DNA of 64,000 bases from Asterochloris sp. CNOR1 (taxonomy: Eukaryota; Chlorophyta; Trebouxiophyceae; Trebouxiales; Trebouxiaceae), in NCBI GenBank assembly GCA_963969365.1, contig OZ017755.1, positions 682,001 through 746,000 of the forward strand, read 5' to 3'. This document shows, in pieces, positions 48,074-60,149 of the stretch. Position numbers and translations under genes: made by a program. The notes under the pieces are model-generated. The model saw only the letters and a list, made by a program, of their open reading frames with translations. It had not been told where the DNA came from and did not search any database. The number at the start of each line of letters is the position of its first letter. Position 1 is the first letter of the stretch.

Positions 48074-49251
48074 TCATCCGCACTGTAAGGGCAAGCTCAT
48101 GTCAGCTAGATGAGCGCATCTCCAGCCCCGGAAGAGGTGGAGGCTCTGGTCGCTAAGCAAGTCACTGGATGGAACAGGCATCTCCCATACCATTCCAGCT
48201 GAAAGAGCTTGCAGCATCTTTGGCTTCAAGGCACTTGCAGGGAGCTGCTTGTGGACATGTTGCTGTTCTGCATACTGTCTGAAGCTGTTGCCTGCACATG
48301 ATAAACCTCTGTGAACAGCAGCTGAGGGCCCTCAACAGCAAGTGTTTGCATGCACAGCCAGAGGTCAGGCTAGAGCACGCTGCCACAATATCTCACCTAG
48401 TATCGCAACCTTAGGCAGCCTGTCTGGGGCCCAGTTGGCTGCTAACACATCCTCAAATGTCTGCCGTTCGCAGTGCGGCATGAAGAACAAAGTGTGACCA
48501 TCAGCAGACTGGTGGCACACCTGTGCATCGGCGACCTGCATGCAGCGCAAGCTGAATGCAGGCTGCTCACTGGCAGGTGCTGGACTGCTGCCACTTTGAA
48601 CAAGCAATGGCAGCCTGACACACCTGAAACCCGCAAGCTGTGAGGAGGTGTTTGTCTGACTGTGTGAAGACCGGGTCGAATGCAGCAGGCTGTGTGACCA
48701 GCCCTGGCAGCCTGCGGCTCAGGAGCTGGGCAAATGCCAGCTGCTGCAGTGACCTGGAGCCTGCAGGACAGCTCACGGGTGTAGACAGGCTCGCAACAGC
48801 AAAGAGTGATGCAGTGCCTGCCAGCCTGCAATGTTGACTCACCTGAGGTGCTCTCAAATGATCCCAGGCCCAAGACGACTAGCTTCTGCACATCTGTCCA
48901 CTTCCAGAAGAGCCCTCTGGCAGCCATGCTGTCTGCTTCCTCCTCAGTGAGGTCGTCCATGAGATGCAGCTGTGCATACTGGAGCAGTCGCCAGCAGCAT
49001 CCCGTGGTGTCTGCCTGCTCCACATCCCGTCTGATGCGGTCCAGTTTGGCCAACATCCGCATGAGGTCTTGTGAGCAACTGCTTCTGAGAGGCGAACCTG
49101 TAAGTGGCTCTGCTGGTGGCAGGGGGTCTGCCGGGTGCACATCTTGCTGATTGTATTGCTTGCATATGGTCAGAAGGGCCTCATTGGCACTGCCAGGCTG
49201 CTGCCTAGATCTGCCCTTCTTGCCTACCACAGCCCACTCACAGTTAGCCAT
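48074..49251 (-). CDS. SRR1: SRR1-domain protein
   Basis: In Arabidopsis SRR1 acts in phytochrome B signalling and the circadian clock; the fungal/animal relatives are of uncertain biochemistry. Four exons: 49251-48843, 48760-48624, 48535-48397, 48291-48074; 300 residues. Start MANCEWAVVGKKGRSRQQ; an in-frame ATG at 49347 is an alternative. SRR1 domain: VQKLVVLGLGSFESTS,  RSLQQLAFAQLLSRRLPGL, the core AFDPVFTQSDKHLLTACGFQ, TLFFMPHCERQTFEDVLAAN, then KVAILGNSFRQY and the end DLLSDQSLHLF, equivalent to the DxSxHxF end of plant SRR1. All phases agree. It ends 78 bp from the CDC123 stop. Confidence 0.93.
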
Positions 49252-49712
49252 AGATGAGTCACCTTCGAAGCTCTTGACCAGCCAGCTTATCTTGGTTTCT
49301 GCATACCAGCTCCAGACCGCAAGGGGCCATTTGGCAGCAGGTGACATGGCCTCTGATGGGTCAGGGTCAACATTTCCAAAGCCTGTCTCTGCTCAGATCA
49401 CTGGATTGAAGCGGCATACATATGGCCAGCATCCTCCGGGGAGCACCACTGCAGAGGTTCGGACATGCATTCATGCCTGTGCTCACCACAGGCACAATCC
49501 ACCACACATTCCAAGTGTTATAGCGGCTCTGTCAACCTTCAATGCTGCTCGAGCTGGAGGCACCAAGCACCATGCCTTACTGCAAAGCTCATACATGTTC
49601 AGCCCTGTTGTGATGAAAGACCTGGGCGAAACCCTCCTGCAGGCACTCAGCAGCTTTCACAACAGTGCTGGGCAAGCGGTCGCATTGCTCACCAGCCCTG
49701 GCTGTCAGATTC

Positions 49713-52700
49713 ATGGCAACCTCAGAGGACATCAAATCATTTCCCCAGGAGGACTCCCGCCGCTTCCTGCACGCAGTCTATAGGGTGACTTCCCTGAGCT
49801 GAAAGCACATTGTTGAGGTGCTGCCACCTACACAGGCAGCATCAAATCACCAGATTGCACATGCATTGCCTCCCGGCAAAGCATATGCAGATTCACGCCA
49901 GATTGCACATGCAGGACAACACTGCTGGTGGTGCAGGTTGGCAAGCTAGACGAGACCATCAAGTACTACAAGGAGAATTTTGGCATGGAGCAGCTGCGGT
50001 ACAGGGATGTGCCAGACGTGAGGCGTTGTCCAGCTGACCGCTTTGGCTGACAGGGTTCATGGCAGCCAGATGGTGTCATGGATGCAGCATGCTGCACTGC
50101 TTGCTGGCAGTGCTGGCAAGCAGCCTGTACAGATATCGCTGTCGCAAGGTGCACAGCATAAGCTTCATGGCAGCCGAGGCATGGGTTTTAATCTGGCCTC
50201 CTGCTTGATGATGCGCTGCCAGCAGGCTGCTCCCCTCCTGGCCACCTGCATGCTGAACTGCAAGCAGACAGACCTGGCAGGTCCTCAAGCATGGCTTGGG
50301 CTCCTGCGTGGTTGGGTGGTGCAGCATCTTGGGCTTGCTGCTGACTCCCTGTTCTTTTGGCTCCTGCATCACGCATTTCTGAAGTCTGCAACTAAACTCA
50401 TACCAGAAGGCTGCTCTCCTGTTGAAACTTGCCATTGCAGTCGTTTTACACGATGCTGCCCTCTGCTGGCCCTAGGGGGTCTATCCTGTCAAGTGTCCAT
50501 ATGTTGTAGAGTGTCAACATAGCTGTTGCCATGTGCTGCAGGACAAGTACACCAATGCCTTTCTGGCGCCCAAGGGCACCACTGAGGACAAGAACTTTGT
50601 GCTGGAGCTGACAGAGAACTACGGCGTGGACAGCTACAACCTGGGCTCAGGCTTTGGCCACTTTGCCCTGGCTGTGCCCGATGTGTACAAGGCTGCTGAG
50701 GCCATCAAGAAGAGCGGTGAGTCACCTGCTGATGATGGCGTCCAGGACTATGGCTGTGCCTGCCCATATCTGTCCACGCCATGCTGAAGCCCTCAACATG
50801 ATTGCGTGGGCCAGTCACCAGGGAACATGCCTTACAGTGATCACCTCAAGTGTAGGCAGCCAGGCTGCTGCTTGCATCTCTCCACAAGACAGCTGAGGCC
50901 ATCAAGGGCAGCAGTGAGTCTTTGGGGGCATGATCTCTCACAGTTGTGCACGTGAAGTGGTGGGTGGTGGACACTGAACTTTTGAGTCTCGGCTGGTGTG
51001 CGGCACCTGGTTGCACTGGCTGGCTGAGTCGGGCACAGCCTGCCCGGCACTGTGCTAATGGAAAGCTGTAAAGGGGTAGACTCCCTTTGCCGCTCAGCTG
51101 GCCAACGCCGAGGCAGTATACACCCAGTTGATCTGGAAGATTACAACAAGCCACTGCTGGTCAAGTTAGCTGACTGGGTGCAGGTGGCAAGCTACCCCGC
51201 GATGCTGGCCCAGTCAAGGGCGGCTCCTCTGTAATTGCCTTTGCTGAGGACCCAACAGGCTACAAGTGGGAGCTCATCGAGCGTAAGGGCAAGCCTATTC
51301 GGGAGCCCATCTGCCAGGTCAGCCAGCTGGCAAGGAGCACTGGCTTTGCTAGGGGCTTTGCAGCGTTCTTGAACTGCATCCGAGGCTGCCAATGTCTTCA
51401 AGGGCACGTCCTGGGGGCATGATGGGGCAGCCTGTGCTGCTGCATGATGTTTTGGCAGAGCAAAGCAAGCTCAGCCCAGCCACCATGCATTACGTATGCA
51501 CAGCAGTGTGTGCTCAAACTGGCTTGCTTGGGACTGCAGAAATCTCAGGACCCCTTCTAACCCTTGCCCGATGACACTGACAGATGGCCATGGCAGCACA
51601 TGCAGTACCATGCACTGAAGGCGTGTTGGCATGGCCAGCCTTGAGCATGCAGCAAGGCCCGCTGGACGCAGCAGGGTTGCTGCAAATGCGATAAATTTGC
51701 CTCTGTACAGCATTGCATGCTCACTGATGCCGAAAAGTAAGCTTGCTGACGGCCGCAGGTCATGCTGCGAGTGACCAACTTGGAGCGCAGCATCAAGTGG
51801 TATAAGAGCGTGCTGGGCTGCAAGCTGGTCAAGGAGCGTGACAACCCAGACTACAAATATAAGCTTGCCTTCATGGGTGGGGCCAGCAGCTTGTGCAGAC
51901 GAACCCATAGCTTACTGACATGGCGGCGGCTCAGCTTGCCATGTGCCTGCATGTGCCTGATCTGCATCTGTGGCAGGTCTGCTGGCGATTGCCTTGTGGT
52001 GTGATTGCTGCCTGCCAGCTGCGGGCTACATTCGCATGCTTGTGGCTGCCTGAGCTCCTGGGCAGGATGCACAGTGTTTGTGCTGCATGCAGCTCAGGGT
52101 CTGCTGATTGCTGTCCTGTCTTCCTTTCATGGGGCGTGACATGTGATGCAGCCTGAACTCAGAAGCGTGCATTTGTGACATCTAATGTCCAGGCCCCCTC
52201 CTTCTACAGGCACTGCTGCACAGGGTGGCGCCCGTAGCCTAGCAGCAGGCTGCACCCGCCCTGAACGCCTCTGCCGCCCTGTGCATGGGCATGCTGCACA
52301 GGGTGCCAATTCCTGCTACATGCTGCGACTGCAGCCCAAGCACTGTGTCAGGGCCTGCCCTGCGATTGCCTGCAGCCTATGGGCCGGAGGAGGATGAGAC
52401 AGTGTTTGAGCTGACCTACAATTACGGCAAGGACAGCCTTGCTGACTACGGGGGGGAGGAGGAGTTCAAGGGCAACGCCTATGCTCAGACTGCCATCAGC
52501 ACCACAGTGAGTAGTGCCTCCCAGCTGGCTGCGTAGGTCAGCAAGCCATTGCATTTGTGCAACAATGGCGACACAGGCTTTTGTCATTGCCAGTCAGTGC
52601 CTCTCTGTGCACAGCAGGCTGCAAGAGTCAAGCTCAGAACACAATGCTAAGCCACTTGCACGCCACTTAGGCTGCCTGAAGAGCCAGCCATGCTCAGGTG

Positions 52701-53250
52701 GCTTCCAATACTCACAGCGGCAGGCCAGCCTACAGCCTCATAGCAGGCCAGTCTGCCGCCTCACAGCAGGCATTCTGCCGATATTTTGGGCTGTGGCCGT
52801 CAGCCACAGCACACACTCAGGGACCTACGCAACTGTTGCCTAACAGCAGCAGCTGTGACTCCAGTCATTGAGCTGATCATGGCCTGCCTCCCTCTGCTGC
52901 AGGATGTATACAAGTCAGCTGAGGCAGCCAAGGCGTGGCAGTCAGAGCTGGGAGGAAAGGTTGTGAGGGAGGCAGGCCCCCTGCCAGGTCTCAAGACCAA
53001 GATCACAAGCATCACTGACCCAGGTGGGTGTACTGGGCGTCTGGGCAGATGCTGTTGTAGCGGCTGCATTCAAACACGACTGCTGTGACTTGGCAACTAA
53101 ACATGCACACTCAATGCCTATGCTGCAGATGGCTGGAAGGTTGTGCTAGTGGATGTGAAGGTGAGGGCATGCTTTTGTTGTGGGCATGTTATCAGCCCTG
53201 TCTCCTGACTCTTGGTTGCCCCAATGCAGGACTTTGAGAGTGAGCTGTGA
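49713..53250 (+). CDS. GLX1: lactoylglutathione lyase (glyoxalase I), two-domain
   Basis: Isomerises the methylglyoxal-glutathione hemithioacetal to S-lactoylglutathione. Nine exons: 49713-49784, 49937-50017, 50542-50716, 51184-51317, 51759-51876, 52376-52506, 52903-53023, 53129-53160, 53230-53250; 294 residues. First half: [40 protein letters not shown] then [13 protein letters not shown], and [16 protein letters not shown], carrying the His/Glu/His/Glu metal ligands. Second half: [59 protein letters not shown] then [15 protein letters not shown]; it lacks the two His, as in plant enzymes with one degenerate site. No transit peptide (start [10 protein letters not shown]). The 3' part is duplicated inversely at 60.15-60.8 kb. 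Confidence 0.96.
50884..50929 (+). repeat. echo of glyoxalase exon 3 end and donor
   Basis: GCTGAGGCCATCAAGGGCAG followed by CAGTGAGTC copies GCTGAGGCCATCAAGAAGAG followed by CGGTGAGTC at the exon 3/intron 3 border (about 50695-50725), about 200 nt downstream. A GTGAGT donor is kept. Confidence 0.8.
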
Positions 53251-54489
53251 TAAGAGTTCACATGCCCAGTAAAAGAGTGCAGCAAATGCTGCCATTCAAT
53301 TTTCCTCTGCCCAAAAGTGTTTCTGATGAAGCTCACATCACGCCTAGTGAAACCCAGCAGTCTTCCCAACAAGTTTTGAATTGAACCTCCATCAAATGTG
53401 ATGCAGCCACAGCGCTGCTGGCCTTCAACTGCTCTGTGGCAAAGAGCATGTGCAGAGCATGCTGTTCAAACAGCCAACAGGCTCACTTGTGATGGGTGGG
53501 CTTGGGGCTCAGAATCATTGATTCACTCAGTCATCCAAGATTGCACTGACGCTTTCATGGCCACTATGCATAATGCATCATGAACTGATCAGGCCACGCC
53601 TTGCTGCTTGTGAGGTGCTGTCATGGCTGACAGCCATCAAGAGTGAGTGTGGGGATGCAGGTGAATTCATTCTGGATGTTGGTCAGCTGCGCTGTGTAGG
53701 TGAGCCCCCGGACCCTCCTTGCTGCAATATTTGGCCGCCAGCTGGTGAGGTGTCATGCAAGGCGTCGGGGGCATGCTGACAAGTCTTCTGTTGGCACACT
53801 GCAAATGACGCGCAACTGCTGAAGGCAGGCTAGCAGTTTTTGTGCTGCCAGTCTGCTGCAGAGGCTCAGGGCTGCACGATATGCTAGACTGAGCTGCAAC
53901 CTGCATTGTGGAAATCCATACCACCAATGTCACCTTTGACTGTGCTGCAGTCCTGGTGGCAAAGCCTCGAGCTGTCAAAGACTGGTGTCAGGTCCCGTTC
54001 AGAGTCTGGTGCTGTCACAGCTTAGCTCCTGGTCCCCCTTTAAGTCAACAGTGAGTCCAGAATATGCATATGCCCTCAAAGGGCATATTCAAGCTAGTCA
54101 GGCCACCATAAGCCCAAGACCCCTGCGCAGCCCCTGAATCAGTCTGAGACTGCCTGGTGAGCCCCCTGTGTGCCTGTGGCAGCACTTGAGCGAGTTGCCA
54201 TGTCAGCGCAGCATTGCGGCGAGTTGTCCATGATCGCCCTGTGTGGCTGTGCTGCCTGCACCAGCACAGTGAGATGCCAGCAGCCTGCTGCCAAGACAGC
54301 CAGGAGCTGATCTGGCAGCTCTCAGGAAGCTTCCAGAAGAGTAGCCTTCTCAGCTTCTGGGCGCACCTACTATGTCACTGTTGAGCCCTTGCCAGCCAGC
54401 ATGCCTGACAGATCGCCTGTTTCTGCTGTGCAGAGCCTTCAGCTGCTCCAGCAGCCAAGTTCTGATCTGGGTCCCACACAGCGCCATCC
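53251..54489. other. spacer; start of duplication block A
   Basis: Glyoxalase 3' UTR to about 53390, whose sequence recurs inverted at 60.15-60.38 kb. From about 53570 it aligns with block B (61520 onward), sharing e.g. GAATTCATTCTGGATGTTGG at 53664 and 61612. No gene seen before the ATG at 54490. Confidence 0.6.
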
Positions 54490-56560
54490 ATGGCAACTGC
54501 AGGCGACTCCAGCCCCTCAGGGAGCCCTCCTGAAGAGCAGCCTCTCACCAATGGGTCCCCTGCTGAAGAGGTGAGCTCTGCTGCCGCATAAGCCCCCCAG
54601 CTGTTGGTGGTGCTTGCCTAGAGGTGGGTTGAGGCTGAGCTTGCAAACAAGAAGGGCCTTAGTGTTTTCGCCTGGGGGGTGGAGGGGATGTGTGGGATGT
54701 TGAGCGGGGAATTGCCTGTTTAATATGCTGACGGGATCAGGGCTTCACATCCTGCAGTGCAGCAGAGCCATTTCATTGCTGTGCCTTGTCTGGCACTGAA
54801 CAAAAGGCCCATTAAGAGCATTGCAGCTGACTGTTGGAAGCATGGCGCTGACTCAGCTGCCGAAGGCCAAGACATGGCTGCCAGCGAGGTGGGTGTTGGG
54901 CACTGCAGACGACCGTGCGTCTCAATGCAGGCATTTGGGCCAGCTGCCCCTGCTGGTAAAGTATTGATGGCTGTGAGCAAAAGACGGACATTGATGGGAT
55001 ATCGCAGGCAGCCGGGCTGCCTGCTCTGATGGCGACACATGGCTGCACGGCCACAGGCTGCAGGCCCCCAGGAACCCATGTCAATCCTGTCCAGAAGTGC
55101 ATGCTGGGGTGGCTGCCCAGCAGCGCAGCTGCATCTACAGACCCACACCCGTGTGATTGCGCTGCCAGCCTCTCAGAAACAGGCTCTCTGCACGCTTTGG
55201 ACCAGTACAGTTGTGCTGACCTGCATCAAGCCTGGTGCACTCTAGCTGCTGGGGCAGGGCAGCCCTGACCAGGTGGGCGATGTAAGTCCAGGTCACCTGG
55301 TGATTTGCTGCAGCTGCAGGACATTGGGTCCTATCAAAGTGCAGCACTGTGAGCTGGGCGCAGAGTATACCTATGTCATGGCTGATGGGGCCGGCAGCGG
55401 CATTCATGCTGGCCTGGCTGCCCTGCTGCAGCTGCAAGCAGAATGCATGCAGACAGGCAGCGTCATTCTCCATGCTGGCAGACACACACTCTTGGCTGAC
55501 TCGTTTGTCCACTATGCTCATATCCCTGCTGTTTTGAGCCTGAGGGGGGCACATGTGGAACAGCCTTTCGCATGTGTGCAAATGCTGAGATCTCATGTGG
55601 GATCGCAGCCTGATTTGAACAGTCTGCAGGAGCTGTTTGGCAGACAGCATGATCTGAACGCTGTATGCCTGCCACGAGCTGACAGTCTGCCTGCTTTCCA
55701 GAAGCAGCAAAAGCGGGAGGCCCAGGGTGGGTCAAATCCAAACTGAAGTTGCATTCTGCGGGAGCAATGTCACAAAGCACAGCAGCCGCCTGACCTGCCA
55801 GGTTGACTGTTTACTGCTGCAGCAGGCTGGTGGCTGTGCTCAGCTGATGGCTGCAGGACCTAGAGGGTGATGACCTGGAGGAGAATGCTGTCCAGCACAG
55901 GCCAGCAGCTGACACAGCTGTCATCCAACGTGGGGCACAGCGCTACTGAGCCCATGCCTGGCGAGGTGGGTGATGTTCAATGTAGCCCTCATTGGTCTGG
56001 CTGCCGCTGTAGCCCACACGGGGCTTGAGCAGGGTGCACTAGAGCAGGCCGCTTGCCTGAATGAAGAGCAGTTCACCATTTACAGCAGTTGGGTTCAGCT
56101 GACTATACAAAGTCAGCAGCTGGTTCCTCGAGCTAGCGGCCCTGCTCTTGGTATGATGTGGGCACTGCAACTGCTTCATGCTAACAAGTTTCAACTTCAT
56201 CTTGGATCTGTGGATGAGGGCCTTCTAGTGGCCTGCAGGTTTCGCCACTTGCTGCATCATGAAGCGGGTTGGCAATATTTTGCTGTCTAGAATGGGCACG
56301 CAACTCAGCAGCCAAGATGGTTTCGGATGTGGTCCAGTATGTATTGCAGCCATACTAAGCCAAAGTTGGATCAACTGCACCCTAACCCCCATCATAGCTA
56401 ATGACAGCGGCCCCCTGCACCTCTGCGAGAAGCCCGTTTATGAGCCCACTCATGTCCTTGCTAATGCTTGCACATGTCCCTGCTTGAGTCAGGGCCAAGT
56501 CCCTGCTTGAGTTGGGGCCAAGTCCAAACATGTTCAACACTGAAAGTTGTCTGCTGCTTT
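53570..56560 (+). repeat. segmental duplication block A
   Basis: Collinear with block B at 61520-64000 in direct orientation. Shared anchors: GCCTTGCTGCTTGTGAGG (53597/61554), GATCGCCTGTTTCTGCTGTG (54411/62521), CCATCCATGGCAACT (54485/62588), ACTCAGCTGC (54851/63047) and CTGCATCATGAAGCGGGT (56252/63731). The offset falls from about 7.96 to 7.48 kb through indels. Only the two first exons of the U-box gene stay in frame in both. Confidence 0.85.
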
Positions 56561-59198
56561 GTAATGACAATGCACCTGGATGCAAACCTGCAGGAGCAGG
56601 AGCCCGGGTTGGCCCGCCAAGTGCAACCCAGATGGCACCGCCCGGTGCCATGTCGCACCGCCTTTTCTGCAGGTGGACCTGCAGGAGCAAGGCTGCAGCA
56701 GGCTTGCCCGCCCTGCTGGCCTCAATCAGTTTCAAGTTGCTGCTGCTCTTGAGTCAAGGTGTCCCTGGCTGGCCCAGCATGCTGGCAGCTTTCCTCGCCA
56801 GCAAATTCAGCTGCCACAGACTGCTGCCTGAGCTCATTGTGGGTTGCTGTGTGCCTGCAGGAAGAGCTCTGACAGGCCCAGGGCGAAATTAGGTTGAGGC
56901 CGAGGGGCTGAAAGTGGGTACCAACGATGGTGATGATGAGGGTCTGGGCTGCCTCCTCATCAACCTCATTGCTCTCATCATCATCCTCATCACTCTCATC
57001 ATCGTCCTCATCATCTCAGAGGGGGTTCCAGAGGGTCGCCCGGAGGAAAGTTCTGAGGGTGGGCTGGGGGTGACATTTGGTTGCCAGCCAGTTGCCAGGC
57101 CCTGGGCATGCCGTGTTGTCACTGTCAGGCTGCACAGCATACAATGCCATCTCCGAGGAGCCTGACCTGCAACCTGCAGGATGGCCAATGCCCGCCACCC
57201 AGGCCTGTGCACTGTGCACAATGGCCTGCCAGCTGCGCCCTGCAGTGCAGCTGCTGAGAAGCTTGTCGTGCACTTCTGCAATGTCACACAGCACATCGCT
57301 GCCCTCCCTTCAACCCCACTGTCGCTGAGGCACTTGCATGAATTCTGCTGCAGGCTGCCACTCAAGCCTGCACGTGCCGGCAAGGCACTTCTCCTGGTTT
57401 GCCTCTGTCAATCCTCAAACACCACATTCAGGCTCTGGGTAGTGGGTGCTCTGTCTTAGGTGCAATGGCTGCTCAAGGCAGTCTATATGCACCATGGCAC
57501 ACAGCATTCTAGCATACACCTGCATTCTGCTCTTCTGTAGCTCTCCTGCACGCCATAGTCCTCCGATTCCTTGCCAGATGGCTTTGAGCAAGTGGGCAGG
57601 AGTCCAGTTGGGGGCAACCATGAGATGTCCTGCCTCAGCTGCTCGCCCACCTGCAAGCGAGGTGCTCTCCAGATCGCCCTGAACTAGGGCTCTGCTTCTG
57701 GCAGAGCTGGTTCGTTACAGTCCGCTGAGTCACTCCCTTGCAGGCAGCAAGAGCAGGTGAGGTAGGATCCTGCAAGCGAATCATTGACGCCGGAAACAAC
57801 GTTGTGCTTTCACACACACAAAGCTCCCCTTTATACGTTGCCGGCGCGCTGCACGGTGAGACAGTGAGCTTCATGTGTTTGAAAGGACGACCATTTCTGG
57901 CATCTATGATGTGGTTGCAGTAGCAGCGTAGTGCTGGTAGAGAGGGCCAGAGAGCGATGCCATGCATCACAGGGCGCCACCTCAGATTATTTGGCCTCTT
58001 GCCCATGCAGCCCCACCCCCTAATGGAGGGGGCATCCAGCAAGCCCAGGCCTCCTGGCTTTGACGGTGAGGCAGTGGTGAGTGCTACCTGTTTCCATTGA
58101 AACTGTGCTTGTTCTTGTTGCCAGCTGTGTGCATGAGGCAGGCTGCCTCATCTTGAGCACTGCAAGCAGCAGGCAGTGCTCAATCAACATCCCACCTGCT
58201 GGTTGTAAGTGTGCGTTTGCGTGCAGAATGAGGCCCGGCAGCAGCTCGCCATTACGCAGCACGGCTCTTGCTGTCAGACAGGGGAGGTTCCTGCCCAGGC
58301 AGACAGGGCAGACAGCTCCAGGCAGGACGATGCCTCAGGCGCCAGGGCGCAGCTCACCAACATCATGGAGGAGGAGGCAGCTGACAGTGCAGCCCAGCAG
58401 CCGATGGAGGAGCCCCGGCAGCCTGTCCAGCTGGTGAGGCCCCGGCTGCGCAGGAAGCGTGGGAAAGGGCTCAACCCAGTCCACCCGCAGGCAGAGAGCA
58501 GCGTGGCTGCTGCACCTCCAGCAGGGGCACCAGGAGGGCAGTGTGGGAACCGACAGCAGCAGCAGCAGGGGCAGCGCCTGCCCAAGCAGCAGTGCCTTTT
58601 GCCACCTTGCTCTGTCTGTTGGGGGAGGAGCCCAAGTTTGAGCCATGCCCCAAGAAGGGGGCAGGTTTGTCTGCTGAGCCACCACCACCGGTGCCCAGGC
58701 AGGAGGCTGCCCCTGCCGGCGGCAGCCCCGCGCCAAACACTCGCCATGCTGCTAGGCCACTGCATCAGCAGGCAGGAGCAGCTGCAGCCAAGTTGAACCT
58801 TGAGTTGGATGCCTTTTGCTGCCCCATCACCCTGGTGAGTGCTAGGTGTTACACCTGACTACTCTCAGCAGAACTTGCTTGCCAGGCATGCCTGTGCCAT
58901 GCACATATGGTTTAGTCAAGTCTGCCATTCTTCTGCCAGCTGTTTGAGTTGCAGTAGATACATCGCTGTCTGACGTGAGGCCTGCCCGCTGCAGGAGCTG
59001 TTTATGGAGCCCGTCCTGCTGGCAGAGGACGGGCACACATATGAGGCAGCTGCGCTGAGGGGGTGGCTGGACCACCAAGCAGTGTCTCCAATGACAGGCT
59101 TGACCCTCACCACCACTACCATAGTGCCAAATCATGCAGTCAAGGCAACGATAGAAGCTCTTCGTCGCAGCTGCCATGGTGACCCACTCCCCTCCTAA
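54490..59198 (+). CDS. U-box domain protein (putative E3 ubiquitin ligase)
   Basis: C-terminal U-box: LNLELDAFCCPITL (exon ending 58834) joined in phase to ELFMEPVLLAEDGHTYEAAA, LRGWLDHQ and SPMTGLTLTTTTIVPNHAVK (exon 58995-59198, stop TAA). The U-box recruits E2 enzymes. Likely first exons: 54490-54570 (MATAGDSSPSGSPPEEQPLT) and 54763-54888 (AADCWKHGADSAAEGQDMAA); both are conserved in block B. Middle exons between 54.9 and 58.2 kb are uncertain, and tying the N-terminal exons to the U-box is inference. The exon from about 58227 (NEARQQLAITQHGS, later RLRRKRGKGLNPVHP) changes frame near 58.53 kb to the frame of the U-box, so a splice or indel there is unresolved. A TGTAA at 59315 follows the stop. 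Confidence 0.75.
56953..57017 (+). repeat. CTCATC-type simple repeat
   Basis: Imperfect CTCATC/ATCATC array inside a probable intron of the U-box gene. It would read as Asp/Glu on the minus strand, but that frame is closed just upstream by TGA. Confidence 0.8.
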
Positions 59199-60149
59199 TG
59201 GCCTTGTTCTTTTGCTTTGAGCTTCGCCTTGAGTCAGGTACCAGCAGGAGTGCCCTCAAGTGCGCCTCTCAATGAATGTCACATTGGCAGGCCTGGCTAC
59301 AGGCGAGGATTGCTTGTAATGAATGCTGCGAAGTCTGCGGGTATCCTTATGTCACAAGGGAGCTGATCAGACAGAATGTCATGGGGGCAATGAAACTTGT
59401 CTAGTGATCACACGGGAGAGTTAGCTCTGTACACATCTTCAAAGCTTGTGCTGTTAGGCGCTGTGAGCAATCTACTGGCCACATCACAGTCAGCAGCTCC
59501 CGCAGCTGTGGAAGGTGGGGGCTGTTGCGGTGCCCCTGTTTGGCAGACACTGTCTCTGGCAGACAACGTCTGCCAGCCAGGCCACTCTCGGCTAGCATCA
59601 CTCTGGCACAGCGCCTGCAGAGCTCAGCAGAAAAGCTGCCGTTACATGCTCACTGCCTGTCATGCAGCCAAGCTCAGCAGGCCTACCAATGACAAGAACC
59701 AGCCTTGACGACACCAGGCAGGTGTCTCACCAGCGCGTTGTGCTTCTCCTGCTGACAAATTAGCTGCGGCCTGGACGTGCTTGGGGCAGAAAGCAACCTC
59801 TCCCTGCACAAGCAGCTTCCAAAGCAGGCAGCCCACCACACATCGTCAGCTGCCATCATGTCAGCTGGCAGGCGGCACTGGTGCTCCTCTGACATCGCCA
59901 GGACGGGAGACGGACACAGGAACCTTATCATGCTGTACCACCCCTCCTCCTTTGATCAGCCTTCCCACACCCATATGGCGCCAGTGCAATCTGGAACAGA
60001 CTGACAGAGTGATTGCTGCACATGGCTGTATGCAGCTTCAAGCCCAGCTCCTCAGAATGTGAGCCTGCTCGCCATCTGAACAGCATGCCAGTACAACATC
60101 TTTGCCCAGAGAGCAGCTGATGGCCAGCGGCCCGGGACACCTTGCGCTG
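59199..60149. other. spacer after U-box gene
   Basis: Poly(A) signal TGTAA at 59315-59319. Otherwise no phased exon, repeat or motif that I can support. Confidence 0.5.
59315..59319 (+). terminator. TGTAA poly(A) signal of U-box gene
   Basis: TGTAA 117 nt after the TAA stop codon; motif and position only. Confidence 0.45.

Noticed and set aside
55135-55746. Long open frames on both strands at the same place
   Set aside because: They overlap each other, lack recognisable domains, and the block B copy of this region has indels that break both; likely intron of the U-box gene.
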